64,000 nucleotides of DNA from Halobellus limi (GCF_004799685.1 NZ_CP031311.1:186001-250000); one strand, 5' to 3'; positions 33,433 through 42,435 are shown, counted from the first letter of the stretch. Program-made: numbers and translations. Notes: generated by a model from the letters alone, not told the origin.

Positions 33433-33759
33433 TTACTCTACGACCATATGCACGCGGTACGTTTCGTTTTGGTATTTCACATATTCAGTCTCATACCAGA
33501 TACTGTAGTCTGCGCTTTCAGGTATTGGAGCGAGTCCATTTTCCGAATCTACCGCTGATCTAAATACTGATTGTTCGTCCTCGGACATATTCTCGTAACG
33601 GACGATATCCTTGTCAGTTGTATTATCAATATCATCAGGGTAAACTTGAAGCCCGCGAGCAGTACCATCTAAATGGTCGTAGAGTAACACGGCTCCAATA
33701 CCTGTAGACACAAGAAAAACAACCACCACGATACCGATCCAAAATTTCCTCACTCCCAT
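33433..33759 (-). CDS. Low-GC membrane-anchored protein of unknown function
   Basis: The 108-aa protein has an N-terminal membrane helix ('WIGIVVVVFLVSTGIGAVLL', about 7-27) and an exposed part with 'VRYENMSEDEQSVFRSAVDS', which resembles a haloarchaeal family with a VRYENLS motif. Base composition is clearly lower in GC than its neighbours. It lies between two structured 3' modules (33238-33358 and 33939-34036), so it may have arrived by transfer. Two or three N-glycosylation sequons fit an outside location. Confidence 0.75.
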   Translation of the reverse strand: MGVRKFWIGIVVVVFLVSTGIGAVLLYDHLDGTARGLQVYPDDIDNTTDKDIVRYENMSEDEQSVFRSAVDSENGLAPIPESADYSIWYETEYVKYQNETYRVHMVVE

Positions 33760-33938
33760 ACTCTTGCCTCAGCAATTTGGTGGCATATGTTTTCTGCTCG
33801 TCACTTCTTAAGCGCACTATTTTGCGAGCAAGAACCGAGATCAATTCGCACTGTCGACTCCTCGGCTAATCCATTGTAGCTGAGTTTGAAATCGATCCAG
33901 TCGACGAGTAATCCACTGGTGAGTCCTAGGACTCCTAC
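33760..33938. other. Spacer of lower GC without a gene
   Basis: This spacer carries the upstream region of the low-GC gene and then returns to normal composition. I see no family-like reading frame. An 'actcctaccgcgagcgagg' stretch leads into module copy 2. Confidence 0.5.
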
Positions 33939-34036
33939 CGCGAGCGAGGCCGGAGGCCGAGCGAGCGGCCTTTTTCCCTCCAGGTTTTTGCGCCGAGTGG
34001 TGCGCGGAGCGCACCCGAGGCGGAAAAAGGTGGTTG
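33939..34036 (-). repeat. Stop-proximal structured 3' module, copy 2 (behind sufU)
   Basis: Read on the minus strand, the sufU stop is followed by 'caaccaccttttt', then a ggtgcgc/gcgcacc hairpin, then 'gcaaaaacctggagggaaaa' and a second hairpin built from 'cgctcgctcggcc' and 'ggcctcgctcgcg'. The layout matches copies 1 and 3. Confidence 0.65.
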
Positions 34037-34456
34037 TTAGTCTTCCGTCGTCGTCTCGTCGATGTCGACGTCGCCCTCGTAGATCTTCGCGCCGTCCTGG
34101 GCCACCTGCCGGGCGAGCACGGCGCACTTGATCCGCATCGGCGAGATGTCGACGCCGAGCATATCCGTCACGTCGTCGGTGTCCATCGCGTCGAGTTCCG
34201 ACAGCGTCAGCCCGCGGAGTTTCTCCGAGAGCATACTCGCGGAGGCCTGACTGATCGCACAGCCGTCGCCCGTGAAAGTGACGTATTCGATGGTCTCGCC
34301 GTCGTCTTCGAGACTGACGTTCACCGTGATCGTGTCGCCGCAGGAGGGGTTCTCCCCGGTGTGTGAGAAGTCCGGATCCGACATCTCGCCCTTGTTCCGG
34401 GGGTTCTTGTAGTGATCCAGGATCTGCTGCCGATACATGTCCGATCCCATTCCCAT
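34037..34456 (-). CDS. sufU: Fe-S cluster assembly scaffold SufU/IscU
   Basis: The protein receives sulfur from SufS and helps build Fe-S clusters. The 139-aa product has the three conserved cysteines, C39 (NPSCGD), C66 (GDGCAIS) and C111 (RIKCAVLA), with Asp 41 after the first. The spacing between second and third Cys fits SufU. The partner sufS is 2.6 kb away on the same strand. The start MGMGSDMY at 34456 gives a normal N-terminus; an upstream TTG/GTG is less likely. Confidence 0.92.
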   Translation of the reverse strand: MGMGSDMYRQQILDHYKNPRNKGEMSDPDFSHTGENPSCGDTITVNVSLEDDGETIEYVTFTGDGCAISQASASMLSEKLRGLTLSELDAMDTDDVTDMLGVDISPMRIKCAVLARQVAQDGAKIYEGDVDIDETTTED

Positions 34457-34596
34457 TGTTGCCGGAGGTAGGCCTGTCTCGCGCAAAAGAGTTCCGCCGC
34501 CACGCACGCCGGTCGGGGCGGACGCTGCCGGGCGGTAGGTCCCGGCCGCCTCGAAGCACCGATATCTCTACAATTCTTCGGACGCAACGGAGACCG

Positions 34597-34926
34597 ATGG
34601 CGATCCCAACGTGGCTCAGCACCTCTGACGCGTCGGAGTCTCCGTCTCTCCGGACCGCCGAGATCGAGGGCGTCTCCGAGACGCTCGACGTGCTCGCGAA
34701 CCCGATCCGGCTCGAGATCCTCGCGACGCTCCACCGACGGACCGAAGACGTCCGGTACGCAGACCTGCGGGCGGACCTGTCGATCCGCGACAAGGGACGA
34801 TTGAACTACCACCTCCGGCAACTCGACGGGCTCGTCGCTCGCGACGACGGCCGGTACGCCCTCACCGACCGCGGGCGACGACTCGTCCGGCACGTCGCCT
34901 CCGAGGACGCCTGGAACGATCCGTAG
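34597..34926 (+). CDS. ArsR-type winged-helix regulator
   Basis: The 109-aa protein is a winged helix: 'VLANPIRLEILATLHRRTED' is the typical ArsR/haloarchaeal HTH start, followed by 'LNYHLRQLDGLVARDDGRYA' and a wing 'LTDRGRRLVRHVAS'. No metal-binding cysteines are present. It is divergent from sufU across a 140-bp region and precedes azlCD, so it might control either; the target is unknown. Confidence 0.85.
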   Translation: MAIPTWLSTSDASESPSLRTAEIEGVSETLDVLANPIRLEILATLHRRTEDVRYADLRADLSIRDKGRLNYHLRQLDGLVARDDGRYALTDRGRRLVRHVASEDAWNDP

Positions 34927-34995
34927 CCGGTCCTGAAAGGGGAGAAATTCGCTTCTCCGAGAGTTTACGAGCCCGAGCGGTCAAGGGTTCCGTCG

Positions 34996-35730
34996 ATGAG
35001 TCAGAAACGGGACGATCACGCGCCGGGCGCGCCCGGTGCGATCGAGTCGATGTCGTTTTCACTGGCGGGACTCCGCGCCGGCTTCGTCCGCTGTACGCCG
35101 ATCGCGCTCGGCGTCGCGGGCTACGGATTCGTGTTCGGTGTTCTCGCCGACCGCGCGGGCCTCAGCGCGGCCGAGGCGACACTGATGAGCGCGACCGTTC
35201 TGGCCGGGGCGGCCCAGCTCGTCGCGGTCGAGATCTGGACGGACCCGATCCCCGTCCTCGCGGTCGTGGGCACGACCCTCGTCGTGAACCTCAGGTATCT
35301 GCTGATGGGGGCGGCGCTCCGCCCCTGGTTCCGGCACCTCTCGCCGACGCGGGCGTACGCGAGCGTGTTCTTCACCGCCGACGAGAACTGGGCGCTCACG
35401 ATCGGCGAGCTGCGCTCCGGTAGTCGCCGGGGTGCCTTCCTGCTCGGAAGCGGCCTCGCGATCTGGGCGTTCTGGGTCCTCGCCACGGCGATCGGGGTCA
35501 CGGTCGGCGGAAGCGTCGAACGGCCCGCCCGATTCGGCCTGGATTTCGTCCTCACGGCGGTCTTTCTCGTCCTCGCGACCGAACTCTGGGAGGGTCGGTC
35601 CACCCTCCCCGCGTGGACCGTCGCCGCCGTGGTGGCCGTGGTGACCGCCCGCTTACTGCCCGGGTACTGGTACGTGCTGTGCGGCGGCCTGTCCGGAAGC
35701 CTCCTGCGGGCGGCGTGGTACGATGGTTGA
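34996..35730 (+). CDS. azlC: AzlC-family branched-chain amino acid exporter subunit
   Basis: The 244-aa membrane protein has six or seven helices and family words such as 'GFVRCTPIALGVAGYGFVFG' and 'LYLLMGAALRPW'-like 'NLRYLLMGAALRPWF'. Together with AzlD it exports branched-chain amino acids or analogues in bacteria. Substrate here is inferred. The ATG at 34996 precedes a short polar leader. Its 3' end overlaps azlD by 8 bases. Confidence 0.9.
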   Translation: MSQKRDDHAPGAPGAIESMSFSLAGLRAGFVRCTPIALGVAGYGFVFGVLADRAGLSAAEATLMSATVLAGAAQLVAVEIWTDPIPVLAVVGTTLVVNLRYLLMGAALRPWFRHLSPTRAYASVFFTADENWALTIGELRSGSRRGAFLLGSGLAIWAFWVLATAIGVTVGGSVERPARFGLDFVLTAVFLVLATELWEGRSTLPAWTVAAVVAVVTARLLPGYWYVLCGGLSGSLLRAAWYDG

Positions 35731-36028
35731 GCTCGATCCGACGGTCGTCGCCGTCGTCCTCGCGATGAGCGTCGCGACGTACGCGACGAAAGCGGGCGGG
35801 ATCTGGCTGCTCGGCCGGGTCGAACTCTCCGGACGGACCGAGGCGGCGCTCGATGCCCTCCCCGGTGCGGTCGTGATCTCGCTGCTCGTCCCGACACTCT
35901 CGGAGTTCGGGATCCCCGGGCTCGTCTCGGCGACCGCGGTCCTGATCGTCGCTCGACGGACCGACAGCGTTCTCTTGGCGCTCGGGACGGGAATGGTGGC
36001 CGTGATCTCGCTCAGGCGTCTGCTGTAG
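35723..36028 (+). CDS. azlD: AzlD-family small exporter subunit
   Basis: The 101-aa protein with four short membrane helices ('SVATYATKAGGIWLLGRVEL' near the start) fits AzlD, the small partner of AzlC. The start overlaps the end of azlC, so they are coupled. The last 17 bases overlap the 3' end of the convergent mscS gene. Confidence 0.88.
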   Translation: MVELDPTVVAVVLAMSVATYATKAGGIWLLGRVELSGRTEAALDALPGAVVISLLVPTLSEFGIPGLVSATAVLIVARRTDSVLLALGTGMVAVISLRRLL

Positions 36029-36584
36029 CGTCGTCGTCACCGACCAACCGCGTCCACTTCTTCTCGACGTCGCGGTTCGCGACGACGACGGTGTCGCCCT
36101 CCTCGTTTCTGAAGCGGGTCTTCCGGAGTTCGATCGCCTCTACGGTCCCAGTGACGGGATCGGATTTCACCTCGTCGCCGGGGTTGAAATCCGGATCGCG
36201 GAGCAGGTACACGCCCGCGACGGTGTCGGCGATCATGTTCGAGAGCGCGTAGGAGACGCCGAGCGCGACGAAGCCGGCGGCGGTGCCGAGGCTCGCGGCG
36301 ATCTCGCCCATCCCGAAGATGTTCAGGAGCGTCAGCCCGACGCCGAACCACAGGAAGACGCCGGCGACGGTCACGCCGAGGTCGACGATGAGGCGCTGTT
36401 CTGCGGGATAGACGGCGTCGAGCGCCCGGCGGACGACGCGCATAAGCAGCCGGATTCCCAGATACGCGATCGTGAGAAACACGAGTCCGGTCAGGATCTT
36501 CGGGGCGGCGTCCTGCAGCCCCACCGCGAACTCGTTGATCGTCCGCTGGATCGTCTCGATCAGGAACCGGCCGACTGTGGGCAT
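36012..36584 (-). CDS. MscS-type mechanosensitive channel
   Basis: The 190-aa protein has three membrane helices (about 15-45, 58-80, 88-110). The pore-like third segment is Gly/Ala-rich ('ASLGTAAGFVALGVSYALSN'), and a beta domain with 'FNPGDEVKSDPVTGTVEAIE' follows. It lacks the larger C-terminal alpha/beta domain of E. coli MscS and so is a short form. It protects the cell against osmotic downshock by releasing solutes. It is convergent with azlD. Confidence 0.88.
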   Translation of the reverse strand: MPTVGRFLIETIQRTINEFAVGLQDAAPKILTGLVFLTIAYLGIRLLMRVVRRALDAVYPAEQRLIVDLGVTVAGVFLWFGVGLTLLNIFGMGEIAASLGTAAGFVALGVSYALSNMIADTVAGVYLLRDPDFNPGDEVKSDPVTGTVEAIELRKTRFRNEEGDTVVVANRDVEKKWTRLVGDDDATADA

Positions 36585-36664
36585 CGATGCGGGAGGTCAC
36601 GCGTCAGCCACAAAGAGGTTCGGGCGAGGTGGGTCTGCGCCCCCCCGGAAACCGGGTGAGCGGA

Positions 36665-37942
36665 TCAGGCGAAGAGCTGCCGGGCGTCGTCGACGGCGTC
36701 GACGAGCGCGTCGATCTCGGACTTCTCGTTGTAGACGTAGAAGGACGCGCGGGTCGAGGCGGCCACGCCGAGCTTGTCGTGCAGCGGCTGGGTGCAGTGG
36801 TCGCCGGCGCGGATCGCGACGCCGTGGTCGTTGAGGATGCTGGAGAGATCGTGGGCGTGGACGCCGTCGAGGTTGAACGCGACGAGGCCGCCGCGGTCGT
36901 CGCCCGGCGGGCCGTAGATCTCGACGTCGTCGAACTCGCTCAACCGGTCGTAGGCGTACTCGGCGAGGAGTTCCTCGTGTTCTTGCACGCGGTCCATTCC
37001 GATCTCGTCGAGATAGTCGACCGCGGCGTGCAGGGCGATCCCCTGCGCGATGACCGGCGTGCCGGCCTCGAACTTCCAGGGGAGGTCTTCCCACGTCGAG
37101 TCCTCGTAGGTGACGCTCCGGATCATCTCGCCGCCGTAGAGGTACGGCTGCATCGCTTCGAGGATGTGCTCTTTCCCGTAGAGCACGCCGATACCCGTCG
37201 GACCGAGCATCTTGTGCCCCGAGAAGGCGAGGAAGTCCGCGTCGATCTCGCCGACGTCCACGGGACGGGTCGGAACCGACTGCGCGCCGTCGACGAAGAC
37301 GTACGCGTCGTGTTCGTGCGCCAGGTCCGCGAGGTCGGAAACGGGCACGACCGTCCCGAGCGTGTTCGAGACGTGGACGGACGAGACCATCGCGGTCGAG
37401 TCGTCGATCAGTTCGGCGGCGTGTTCCATATCCAGCCGTCCGTCGTCGTCGACCCGAATGTACTCGACGCTCGCACCGGTCTTCTTCGCGATCTGCTGCC
37501 AGGTGACCAAGGAGGCGTGGTGCTCCATCTCGGTCAGGACGACCGTGTCACCGGGGCCCAGCTCGGCGAGCCCCCACGCGTAGGCGACGAGGTTCAGCGC
37601 CTCGGTCGTGTTCTTCGTGAAGACGATCTCCTCTCTCCCCTCGGCGCCGATGAACTCCGCGACGCGGTCGTGGGCCGCCTCGTAGGCGACGGAGGCCTCC
37701 TGGCTCAGGTGGTGGATGCCGCGGTGGACGTTCGAGTTGTAGCCGTAGTAGTAGTCGACGATGGACTCGACGACGGGTTTCGGCGTCTGACTAGTCGCGG
37801 CGTTGTCGAGGTAGACGAGCGGGCGGGTGTCGTCGGGGCCCTCGCCGGGCGTCTCGATGTCGCCGCCGACCTGTCGATCGAGAATCGGGAAGTCCTCGCG
37901 GATGGCGTCGACGTCGATCGGATACTGTTCCTGCGTTCTCAT
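36665..37942 (-). CDS. sufS: Cysteine desulfurase SufS
   Basis: SufS takes sulfur from cysteine for Fe-S cluster assembly. The 425-aa PLP enzyme has the PLP lysine K244 (SGHKMLGP), the Asp in 'VFVDGAQSVPTRPVD', and the persulfide Cys C383 (AGDHCTQPLH). The N-terminal 'VYLDNAATSQTPKPVVES' is canonical. It is a group II enzyme that works with SufU (34037-34456). The spacer behind it separates it from mscS. Confidence 0.95.
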   Translation of the reverse strand: MRTQEQYPIDVDAIREDFPILDRQVGGDIETPGEGPDDTRPLVYLDNAATSQTPKPVVESIVDYYYGYNSNVHRGIHHLSQEASVAYEAAHDRVAEFIGAEGREEIVFTKNTTEALNLVAYAWGLAELGPGDTVVLTEMEHHASLVTWQQIAKKTGASVEYIRVDDDGRLDMEHAAELIDDSTAMVSSVHVSNTLGTVVPVSDLADLAHEHDAYVFVDGAQSVPTRPVDVGEIDADFLAFSGHKMLGPTGIGVLYGKEHILEAMQPYLYGGEMIRSVTYEDSTWEDLPWKFEAGTPVIAQGIALHAAVDYLDEIGMDRVQEHEELLAEYAYDRLSEFDDVEIYGPPGDDRGGLVAFNLDGVHAHDLSSILNDHGVAIRAGDHCTQPLHDKLGVAASTRASFYVYNEKSEIDALVDAVDDARQLFA

Positions 37943-38302
37943 TGGGGTCTGATAACGGCCGCAGCACTAACACGGCTTCGGTCTGGGCGGGAAAATGCAA
38001 CCGATGTTGGTTACAAGACCGTTCTTTCAGAAGGTGTGAGACGAACTATCTGCTCTGCAAGCATCGTCTATTTTTCAGCTGATCCGGGGAGCTGTAGAGT
38101 AGCTGTCTCGTCCTCTGTTTCCAGGATGTTCTTCCGCGAGCGAGGCCGAAGGCCGAGCGAGCGGCGTCTTTTTGGTCCAGCTTTTTGCAACGAGGGCGAG
38201 ACGGCAGAGCCGTCTCGCTTCCCCACGGGCGACCCGTGAGTCGCCCGTGGAGAGCGGTGCGCCGGAGGCGCACCCGAGTCAGCAAAAAGGTGGGGGTGTT
38301 TT
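37943..38302. other. 360-bp spacer between sufS and the DUF424 gene
   Basis: The right part (38135-38302) is module copy 3. The left part holds the sufS upstream region, with a short inverted repeat aacc(gatgtt)ggtt at about 38000-38013 and somewhat lower GC. A 17-codon minus-strand tail ending in 'TATLQLPGSAEK' at 38068 may be a gene remnant, but I cannot assign it. Confidence 0.5.
38135..38302 (-). repeat. Stop-proximal structured 3' module, copy 3 (behind the DUF424 gene)
   Basis: After the stop at 38303 (minus strand) comes 'aaaacacccccacctttttg', then hairpins ggtgcgc/gcgcacc, cacgggcgac/gtcgcccgtg and gcgagacggc/gccgtctcgc. 'gcaaaaagctggaccaaaaa' and the closing 'cgctcgctcggcc'/'ggcctcgctcgcg' hairpin follow. 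It is the longest copy, with two extra stems. Confidence 0.65.
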
Positions 38303-38602
38303 CTACATCCAGAGCAGTTGCGCGTGCAGGGTCCCGTCGACCGAGAGCACACGCTCCTCGTCGATGATGCCGGCGTCGATCGCGACGGAGACGGCGCGCT
38401 CGCCGACGAGGTTGGCGACGCTGGCGCGGGTGAGGCTGTCGACGACGGTCTCGGCGTCGGCTTCCCGGGCCTGGTCGCCGCCGTAGAACGCCTCGGTCAC
38501 GTCGAGTTCGATCTCGCCCTCGGTGTAGGTCTCGCCGAGGCACTCGGGGTCGCAGACGGAGACGAGCAGGCCGTCCGAGGTCTGTCGTTCGCGGAGGAGC
38601 AT
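38303..38602 (-). CDS. DUF424 family protein
   Basis: The 99-aa protein contains 'LVSVCDPECLGETYTEGEIE' and ends 'ERVLSVDGTLHAQLLWM', typical of archaeal DUF424. The family often sits next to translation genes, but its role is unknown. It follows the TPR gene by 5 bases on the minus strand, so the two are probably one operon. Confidence 0.85.
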   Translation of the reverse strand: MLLRERQTSDGLLVSVCDPECLGETYTEGEIELDVTEAFYGGDQAREADAETVVDSLTRASVANLVGERAVSVAIDAGIIDEERVLSVDGTLHAQLLWM

Positions 38603-38607
38603 CACCG

Positions 38608-39399
38608 TCACCGGCGCCGCTGACGGTCCTGCGGCCGCTGTTGTTGCCCCTGCTGTCCTTGCTGCTGTTGCAGCATCTCCTGTTCGCGTTCCTGTCGCAG
38701 TTCGTTCGCCTGCTGTTGGACCTCTTCGGCCTGTTCGTCCTCGCCGAGTTCCTCCAGCGCGGCGGCCTTCTCTTCGAGGACGTCGGCGGTGCGCATCCCC
38801 AGGCGGATGGCGTTGTCGAAGGCGTTGACGGCCTCCTCGTTGAGACCGCGTTCGGCGAGGAAGAACCCGCGGTTGTACCACGCCTGCGGGAAGCGCGGGT
38901 CGATCTCGACGGCGCGCTCGGCGTGGTGCAGCGCCGCCTCGATCTCGCCGGCGTTCCAGAGCGCGTACGCGAGGTTGGTCTCCGCCGACGCGGCGTGTTC
39001 GGACTCCTCGTTGGCGCGGAGCGCCTCCCGGTACGCGCCGATGGCCTCGTCCCACTCCTCTAATTCGGCGTGTGCAGCCCCTTTGTTCACCCACGCCTCC
39101 TGCGCTTCGAGCGACTCCTCCTCGGCGAAGCGCGCCGCCCGCTCGAAGGTCTCTGTGGCCTCCTCGAAGCGGTTGATCTGCATGTAGGAGAGCCCGACGT
39201 CGATCAGCTGCTCGACGTCGACCTCGTCGGAGGCGATGTTTCGCCGGTCGAGTTCGTCGGTGAGGACCCGCGTGTCGACGGGGTCGACCTTCGTCGGGTC
39301 GACCTTCAGCTCCGGCGGGTCGAGTGTGAACTCCTCGTAGTCCTCGTCGAAGCCCTGCCCCGAGGAGAACTCGTGGTCGTCTCGCTCGCCGTCTGTCAT
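38608..39399 (-). CDS. Tetratricopeptide repeat protein
   Basis: The 263-aa protein has an acidic N-terminus (1-65), then four to five TPR units with signatures such as 'GLSYMQINRFEEATETFERA', 'EEWDEAIGAYREALRAN' and 'PQAWYNRGFFLAERGLNEEA'. It ends in a Gln/Arg-rich tail. TPRs mediate protein contacts; the partner is unknown. It is coupled to the DUF424 gene. The ATG at 39399 is chosen because upstream sequence is shadow. Confidence 0.88.
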   Translation of the reverse strand: MTDGERDDHEFSSGQGFDEDYEEFTLDPPELKVDPTKVDPVDTRVLTDELDRRNIASDEVDVEQLIDVGLSYMQINRFEEATETFERAARFAEEESLEAQEAWVNKGAAHAELEEWDEAIGAYREALRANEESEHAASAETNLAYALWNAGEIEAALHHAERAVEIDPRFPQAWYNRGFFLAERGLNEEAVNAFDNAIRLGMRTADVLEEKAAALEELGEDEQAEEVQQQANELRQEREQEMLQQQQGQQGQQQRPQDRQRRR

Positions 39400-39477
39400 A
39401 CACCGCGATTGGGTATCGGCACGGTTAAGCACTGCGTCACGCGGTGATTTTACGTCTCGCGCGGTCCTGGCTCCGGT

Positions 39478-40038
39478 ATGCGACTGTTCGTCAGCATCGA
39501 CCTCCCGGACCGCCTCGCCGAGGGCGTCGCCGACGCCCAAGAGCGCTTCGCCGACGCCGAGGGGCTGCGCTTCGTCGACCCCACGCAGGCGCACCTGACG
39601 CTGTTCTTCCTCGGGGACACCGACCCGGATCGGGTGGGCGAGATCGAGTCCGCGCTGGAGCGCGCCGTCGCCGACGCCGGCGTCGACCCGTTCGAACTCC
39701 GGGTCGGCGGCTTCGGCGTCTTTCCCTCCCCGGAGTACATCAGCGTCCTCTGGGCCGGCGTCCGCGACGGCGGGGGCGCGGCGGAGACGACGCGGCTGCA
39801 CGAGCGTATCGAAGACGAACTGACGGCGATGGGGTTCGAGGCCGACGACCACGCGTTCACGCCGCACGTCACGCTCGCTCGGATGGACGACGCGCGCGGG
39901 AAGGACCTCGTCCAGCGGGTCGTCGGCGAGATCGATCCCGACATCGGCGCCTTTCGGGTCGAGGAGGTCCGGCTGACCGAGAGCACGCTGACCGAGGACG
40001 GCCCCGAGTACGAGACGGTCGCGTCGATCGGGCTGTGA
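39478..40038 (+). CDS. thpR: RNA 2',3'-cyclic phosphodiesterase ThpR (LigT)
   Basis: The 186-aa 2H phosphoesterase opens 2',3'-cyclic phosphates in RNA and acts in RNA repair or tRNA processing. Both HxTL motifs are present: HLTLFFLG (about 41-48) and HVTLARM (about 130-136). The start 'MRLFVSIDLPDRLAEGVADA' is typical. It is divergent from the TPR gene. Confidence 0.93.
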   Translation: MRLFVSIDLPDRLAEGVADAQERFADAEGLRFVDPTQAHLTLFFLGDTDPDRVGEIESALERAVADAGVDPFELRVGGFGVFPSPEYISVLWAGVRDGGGAAETTRLHERIEDELTAMGFEADDHAFTPHVTLARMDDARGKDLVQRVVGEIDPDIGAFRVEEVRLTESTLTEDGPEYETVASIGL

Positions 40039-40058
40039 GGCGGATCCGAGGAGTCGCT

Positions 40059-40129
40059 CACGACTGTCCTCGGTTCGGCCACCTCAGTTCGACCATCGTC
40101 ACGACTGCCCTCGGTTCGTCAGTTCGATC
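40059..40129. repeat. Imperfect ~36-bp tandem duplication behind thpR
   Basis: The unit starting 'cacgactgtcctcggttcgg' at 40059 returns at 40100 as 'cacgactgccctcggttcg', shortened by a small deletion. It fills the convergent spacer before the exporter gene. Confidence 0.65.
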
Positions 40130-40137
40130 GCCCCGCC

Positions 40138-41079
40138 TCAATCCGCACGCTGCGCCTGCGGAGCCGTGCCCCCGCGCCAGCGCCGAAGCGCGTTCCGGAC
40201 GGCCCCGCGCTTGACGAGGACGAACCCCGCGAAGATGATCGCGAACCCGAGCAGGGTCGTGGGCGCGAGCGCCTCGCCGAGGGCGAGCCACCCGACGACG
40301 GCGGCGACGACCGGGATCACGTACTCCAGGAGGCTCACCTCGACCGGGCCGACGCGGCGCAGGAGCCAGAAGTACAGCGCGAACCCGGCCGCGCCGGCGA
40401 CGACGGCGAGGTAGACGACGGCGAGGACCCCGTCGACGGTCCAGACGACGGCCGACAGCGACTCCCCGGGCAGGAGCGCGCTCGCCGCGTGGAGGACGAC
40501 CGCGCCGACGAGCATCATCCAGGCCTGCTCGGCCAGCGTCGGCATCGTGGCTTCCGTGTCGTGGGTCAGGACCGCACCGAACGCGAAGGCGAGCGCCGAT
40601 CCGAGGACGAGCGTGATACCCCGGAGATCCGATCCGACGAGGTTCGACGGATCGGGGTTCGCGATGGTGACGACGCCGAGAAACCCCAGACCGACGCCGA
40701 GGAGGCCGACCGGCGTGAGTCGCTTCCGGGCCGTCGACAGTCGCGTCAGCGCGGGCGTGACGATCGGAATGAGTCCGAGGAGCACGGCGGCGACGGCGCT
40801 CGGGACGTACTGCTGGCCGGCGAAGAGCAGCGCGTGGTGGACGCCGATCAGGAGGACGCCCCCGGTCAGAATCGGCCGCCACTCCCCGCGGCCGGCGGGG
40901 CGGAGTCGGTCTCCGCGCCACCCGGCGAGACCGAAGAGGAGGACCGCGGCCAGATCGAACCGGAGTGCCGCGAAGAGGGCCGGCGGCAGCGACCTGAGGC
41001 CGACCTCGGTCGCAGTGAATCCGGTCCCCCAGATCGCGGCGACGAGCAGGAAGACGAAGAGGGGCGTTCGGGTGCGCAT
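40138..41079 (-). CDS. DMT/EamA-family transporter
   Basis: The 313-aa membrane protein has ten helices arranged as two EamA halves: '[20 protein letters not shown]' at the start and '[20 protein letters not shown]' in the middle, with '[13 protein letters not shown]'-like '[20 protein letters not shown]' near the end. The family exports small metabolites such as amino acids or drugs; the substrate cannot be predicted. The ATG at 41079 gives the normal short N-terminus. Confidence 0.88.
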   Translation of the reverse strand: MRTRTPLFVFLLVAAIWGTGFTATEVGLRSLPPALFAALRFDLAAVLLFGLAGWRGDRLRPAGRGEWRPILTGGVLLIGVHHALLFAGQQYVPSAVAAVLLGLIPIVTPALTRLSTARKRLTPVGLLGVGLGFLGVVTIANPDPSNLVGSDLRGITLVLGSALAFAFGAVLTHDTEATMPTLAEQAWMMLVGAVVLHAASALLPGESLSAVVWTVDGVLAVVYLAVVAGAAGFALYFWLLRRVGPVEVSLLEYVIPVVAAVVGWLALGEALAPTTLLGFAIIFAGFVLVKRGAVRNALRRWRGGTAPQAQRAD

Positions 41080-41300
41080 TCGACCGACGGGAGGCGCCCC
41101 GCCGTGTTGAACGTCTCGACTTCGCGCGCTCGGTCGACTCCGACGCGCTCGGGCCACCCCGTGGGTTTGGACCGGCTCCGACGCGCTCGGGCAGACTCGC
41201 ATCCGAGACGAGCGGAGCACGCGCAGTATTCGGGACGCGTGGAATGCACTCATCGGGAGAGTGGTACTCCCTCGCACGTCCGGCAGCCCCGAAGGAACAA

Positions 41301-41308
41301 GATTTTAT
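41301..41308 (+). promoter_or_regulatory. TATA box of the L39e operon
   Basis: The box 'gattttat' is about 27-30 bases before the ATG at 41335 and probably drives L39e, L31e and eIF6. Confidence 0.65.
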
Positions 41309-41334
41309 GCGGTCCGGGGGTAGAAGCGACCACT

Positions 41335-41487
41335 ATGGGTAAGAAATCGAAGGCCAAGAAGAAGCGCCTGGCCAAACTGGAGCGCCAGAACACGCGCGTT
41401 CCGGCCTGGGTGATGATGAAGACGGATATGGAAGTCACGCGAAACCCCAAGCGCCGCAACTGGCGTCGCAGTAACACGGACGAGTAA
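41335..41487 (+). CDS. rpl39e: Ribosomal protein L39e
   Basis: The 50-aa, very basic protein starts '[19 protein letters not shown]' and ends '[14 protein letters not shown]', the L39e pattern. It lines the exit tunnel of the large subunit. It is followed by L31e after 2 bases. Its basic charge contrasts with the acidic proteome around it. Confidence 0.97.
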   Translation: MGKKSKAKKKRLAKLERQNTRVPAWVMMKTDMEVTRNPKRRNWRRSNTDE

Positions 41488-41489
41488 GG

Positions 41490-41768
41490 ATGAGCGCCAG
41501 CGACTTCGAAGAGCGCGTCGTCACGGTACCGCTTCGGGACGTCAAGGCGGTTCCCGGCCACGAGCGCGCCGGACGAGCGATGTCCCTGATCCGAGAGCAC
41601 CTCGCGAAGCACTTCAAGGTGGACGAAGACGCCGTCCGCCTGGACCCCTCGCTCAACGAGACGGTGTGGGCCCGCGGCAAGCAGAAGCCGCCGAGCAAGC
41701 TCCGCGTCCGCGCCGCCCGGTTCGACGAGGACGGCGAGTCCATCGTCGAGGCGGAGATCGCAGAGTAG
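41490..41768 (+). CDS. rpl31e: Ribosomal protein L31e
   Basis: The 92-aa protein has '[20 protein letters not shown]' and '[20 protein letters not shown]', characteristic of L31e, which sits near the tunnel exit. It is coupled to L39e (2-base gap) and to eIF6 (1-base gap). Confidence 0.97.
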   Translation: MSASDFEERVVTVPLRDVKAVPGHERAGRAMSLIREHLAKHFKVDEDAVRLDPSLNETVWARGKQKPPSKLRVRAARFDEDGESIVEAEIAE

Positions 41769-41769
41769 C

Positions 41770-42435
41770 GTGCTCCGCGCCTCCTTCGCCGGGTCGCCGT
41801 ACGTCGGCGTGTTCGCCCGCGCGACGGATCACGTCCTCATCGTCCGCTCGGACGCCGAGTCCGACGTCGTCGACGCGATGACCGAAGAGCTCGACGTCCC
41901 GGCAGTCGCGGCGACTGTCGGCGGCTCCGGGACCGTCGGCGCGCTCGCGACCGGCAACGAGAACGGGATTCTCGTGACGAGCCGCGCCACCGAGCGCGAG
42001 AAGGAGGCGATCGAATCGGCCGCGGAGGTGCCGGTCGCCGAACTCCCCGGTCGCATCAACGCCGCCGGAAACGTCGTCCTCGCGAACGACTACGGCGCGT
42101 ACGTCCACCCGGAACTCTCCGACGAGGCGGTCGACGTCGTCGAGTCGACGCTGGAGGTCCCCGTCGAGCACGGCTCGCTCGCGGACGTCCAGACCGTCGG
42201 GACGGCGGCCGTCGCGACCAACGAGGGCGCGCTCTGTCACCCGAAGTCCCGCGAACCGGAACTCGAGGCGCTCGAGGCGCACCTCGACGTCCGCGCGGAC
42301 ATCGGTACGATCAACTACGGCGCCCCGCTCGTCGGCTCGGGCCTCGTCGCCAACGAGGCCGGCTACGTCGCCGGCGAGGACACGACCGGCCCCGAGCTGA
42401 GCCGGATCGAGGACGCGCTCGGCTACCTCGAGTGA
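41770..42435 (+). CDS. eif6: Translation initiation factor eIF6
   Basis: eIF6 binds the large ribosomal subunit and blocks premature joining with the small one. The 221-aa protein has the five-fold pseudo-repeat with words such as '[20 protein letters not shown]' and '[20 protein letters not shown]'. The GTG start is one base behind L31e. The order L39e-L31e-eIF6 is conserved in archaea. Confidence 0.96.
   Translation: MLRASFAGSPYVGVFARATDHVLIVRSDAESDVVDAMTEELDVPAVAATVGGSGTVGALATGNENGILVTSRATEREKEAIESAAEVPVAELPGRINAAGNVVLANDYGAYVHPELSDEAVDVVESTLEVPVEHGSLADVQTVGTAAVATNEGALCHPKSREPELEALEAHLDVRADIGTINYGAPLVGSGLVANEAGYVAGEDTTGPELSRIEDALGYLE

Noticed and set aside
38135-38302. Insertion sequence remnant
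   Set aside because: The hairpins are strong, but there is no transposase fragment and no target duplication; its position at a stop codon matches the other two module copies.
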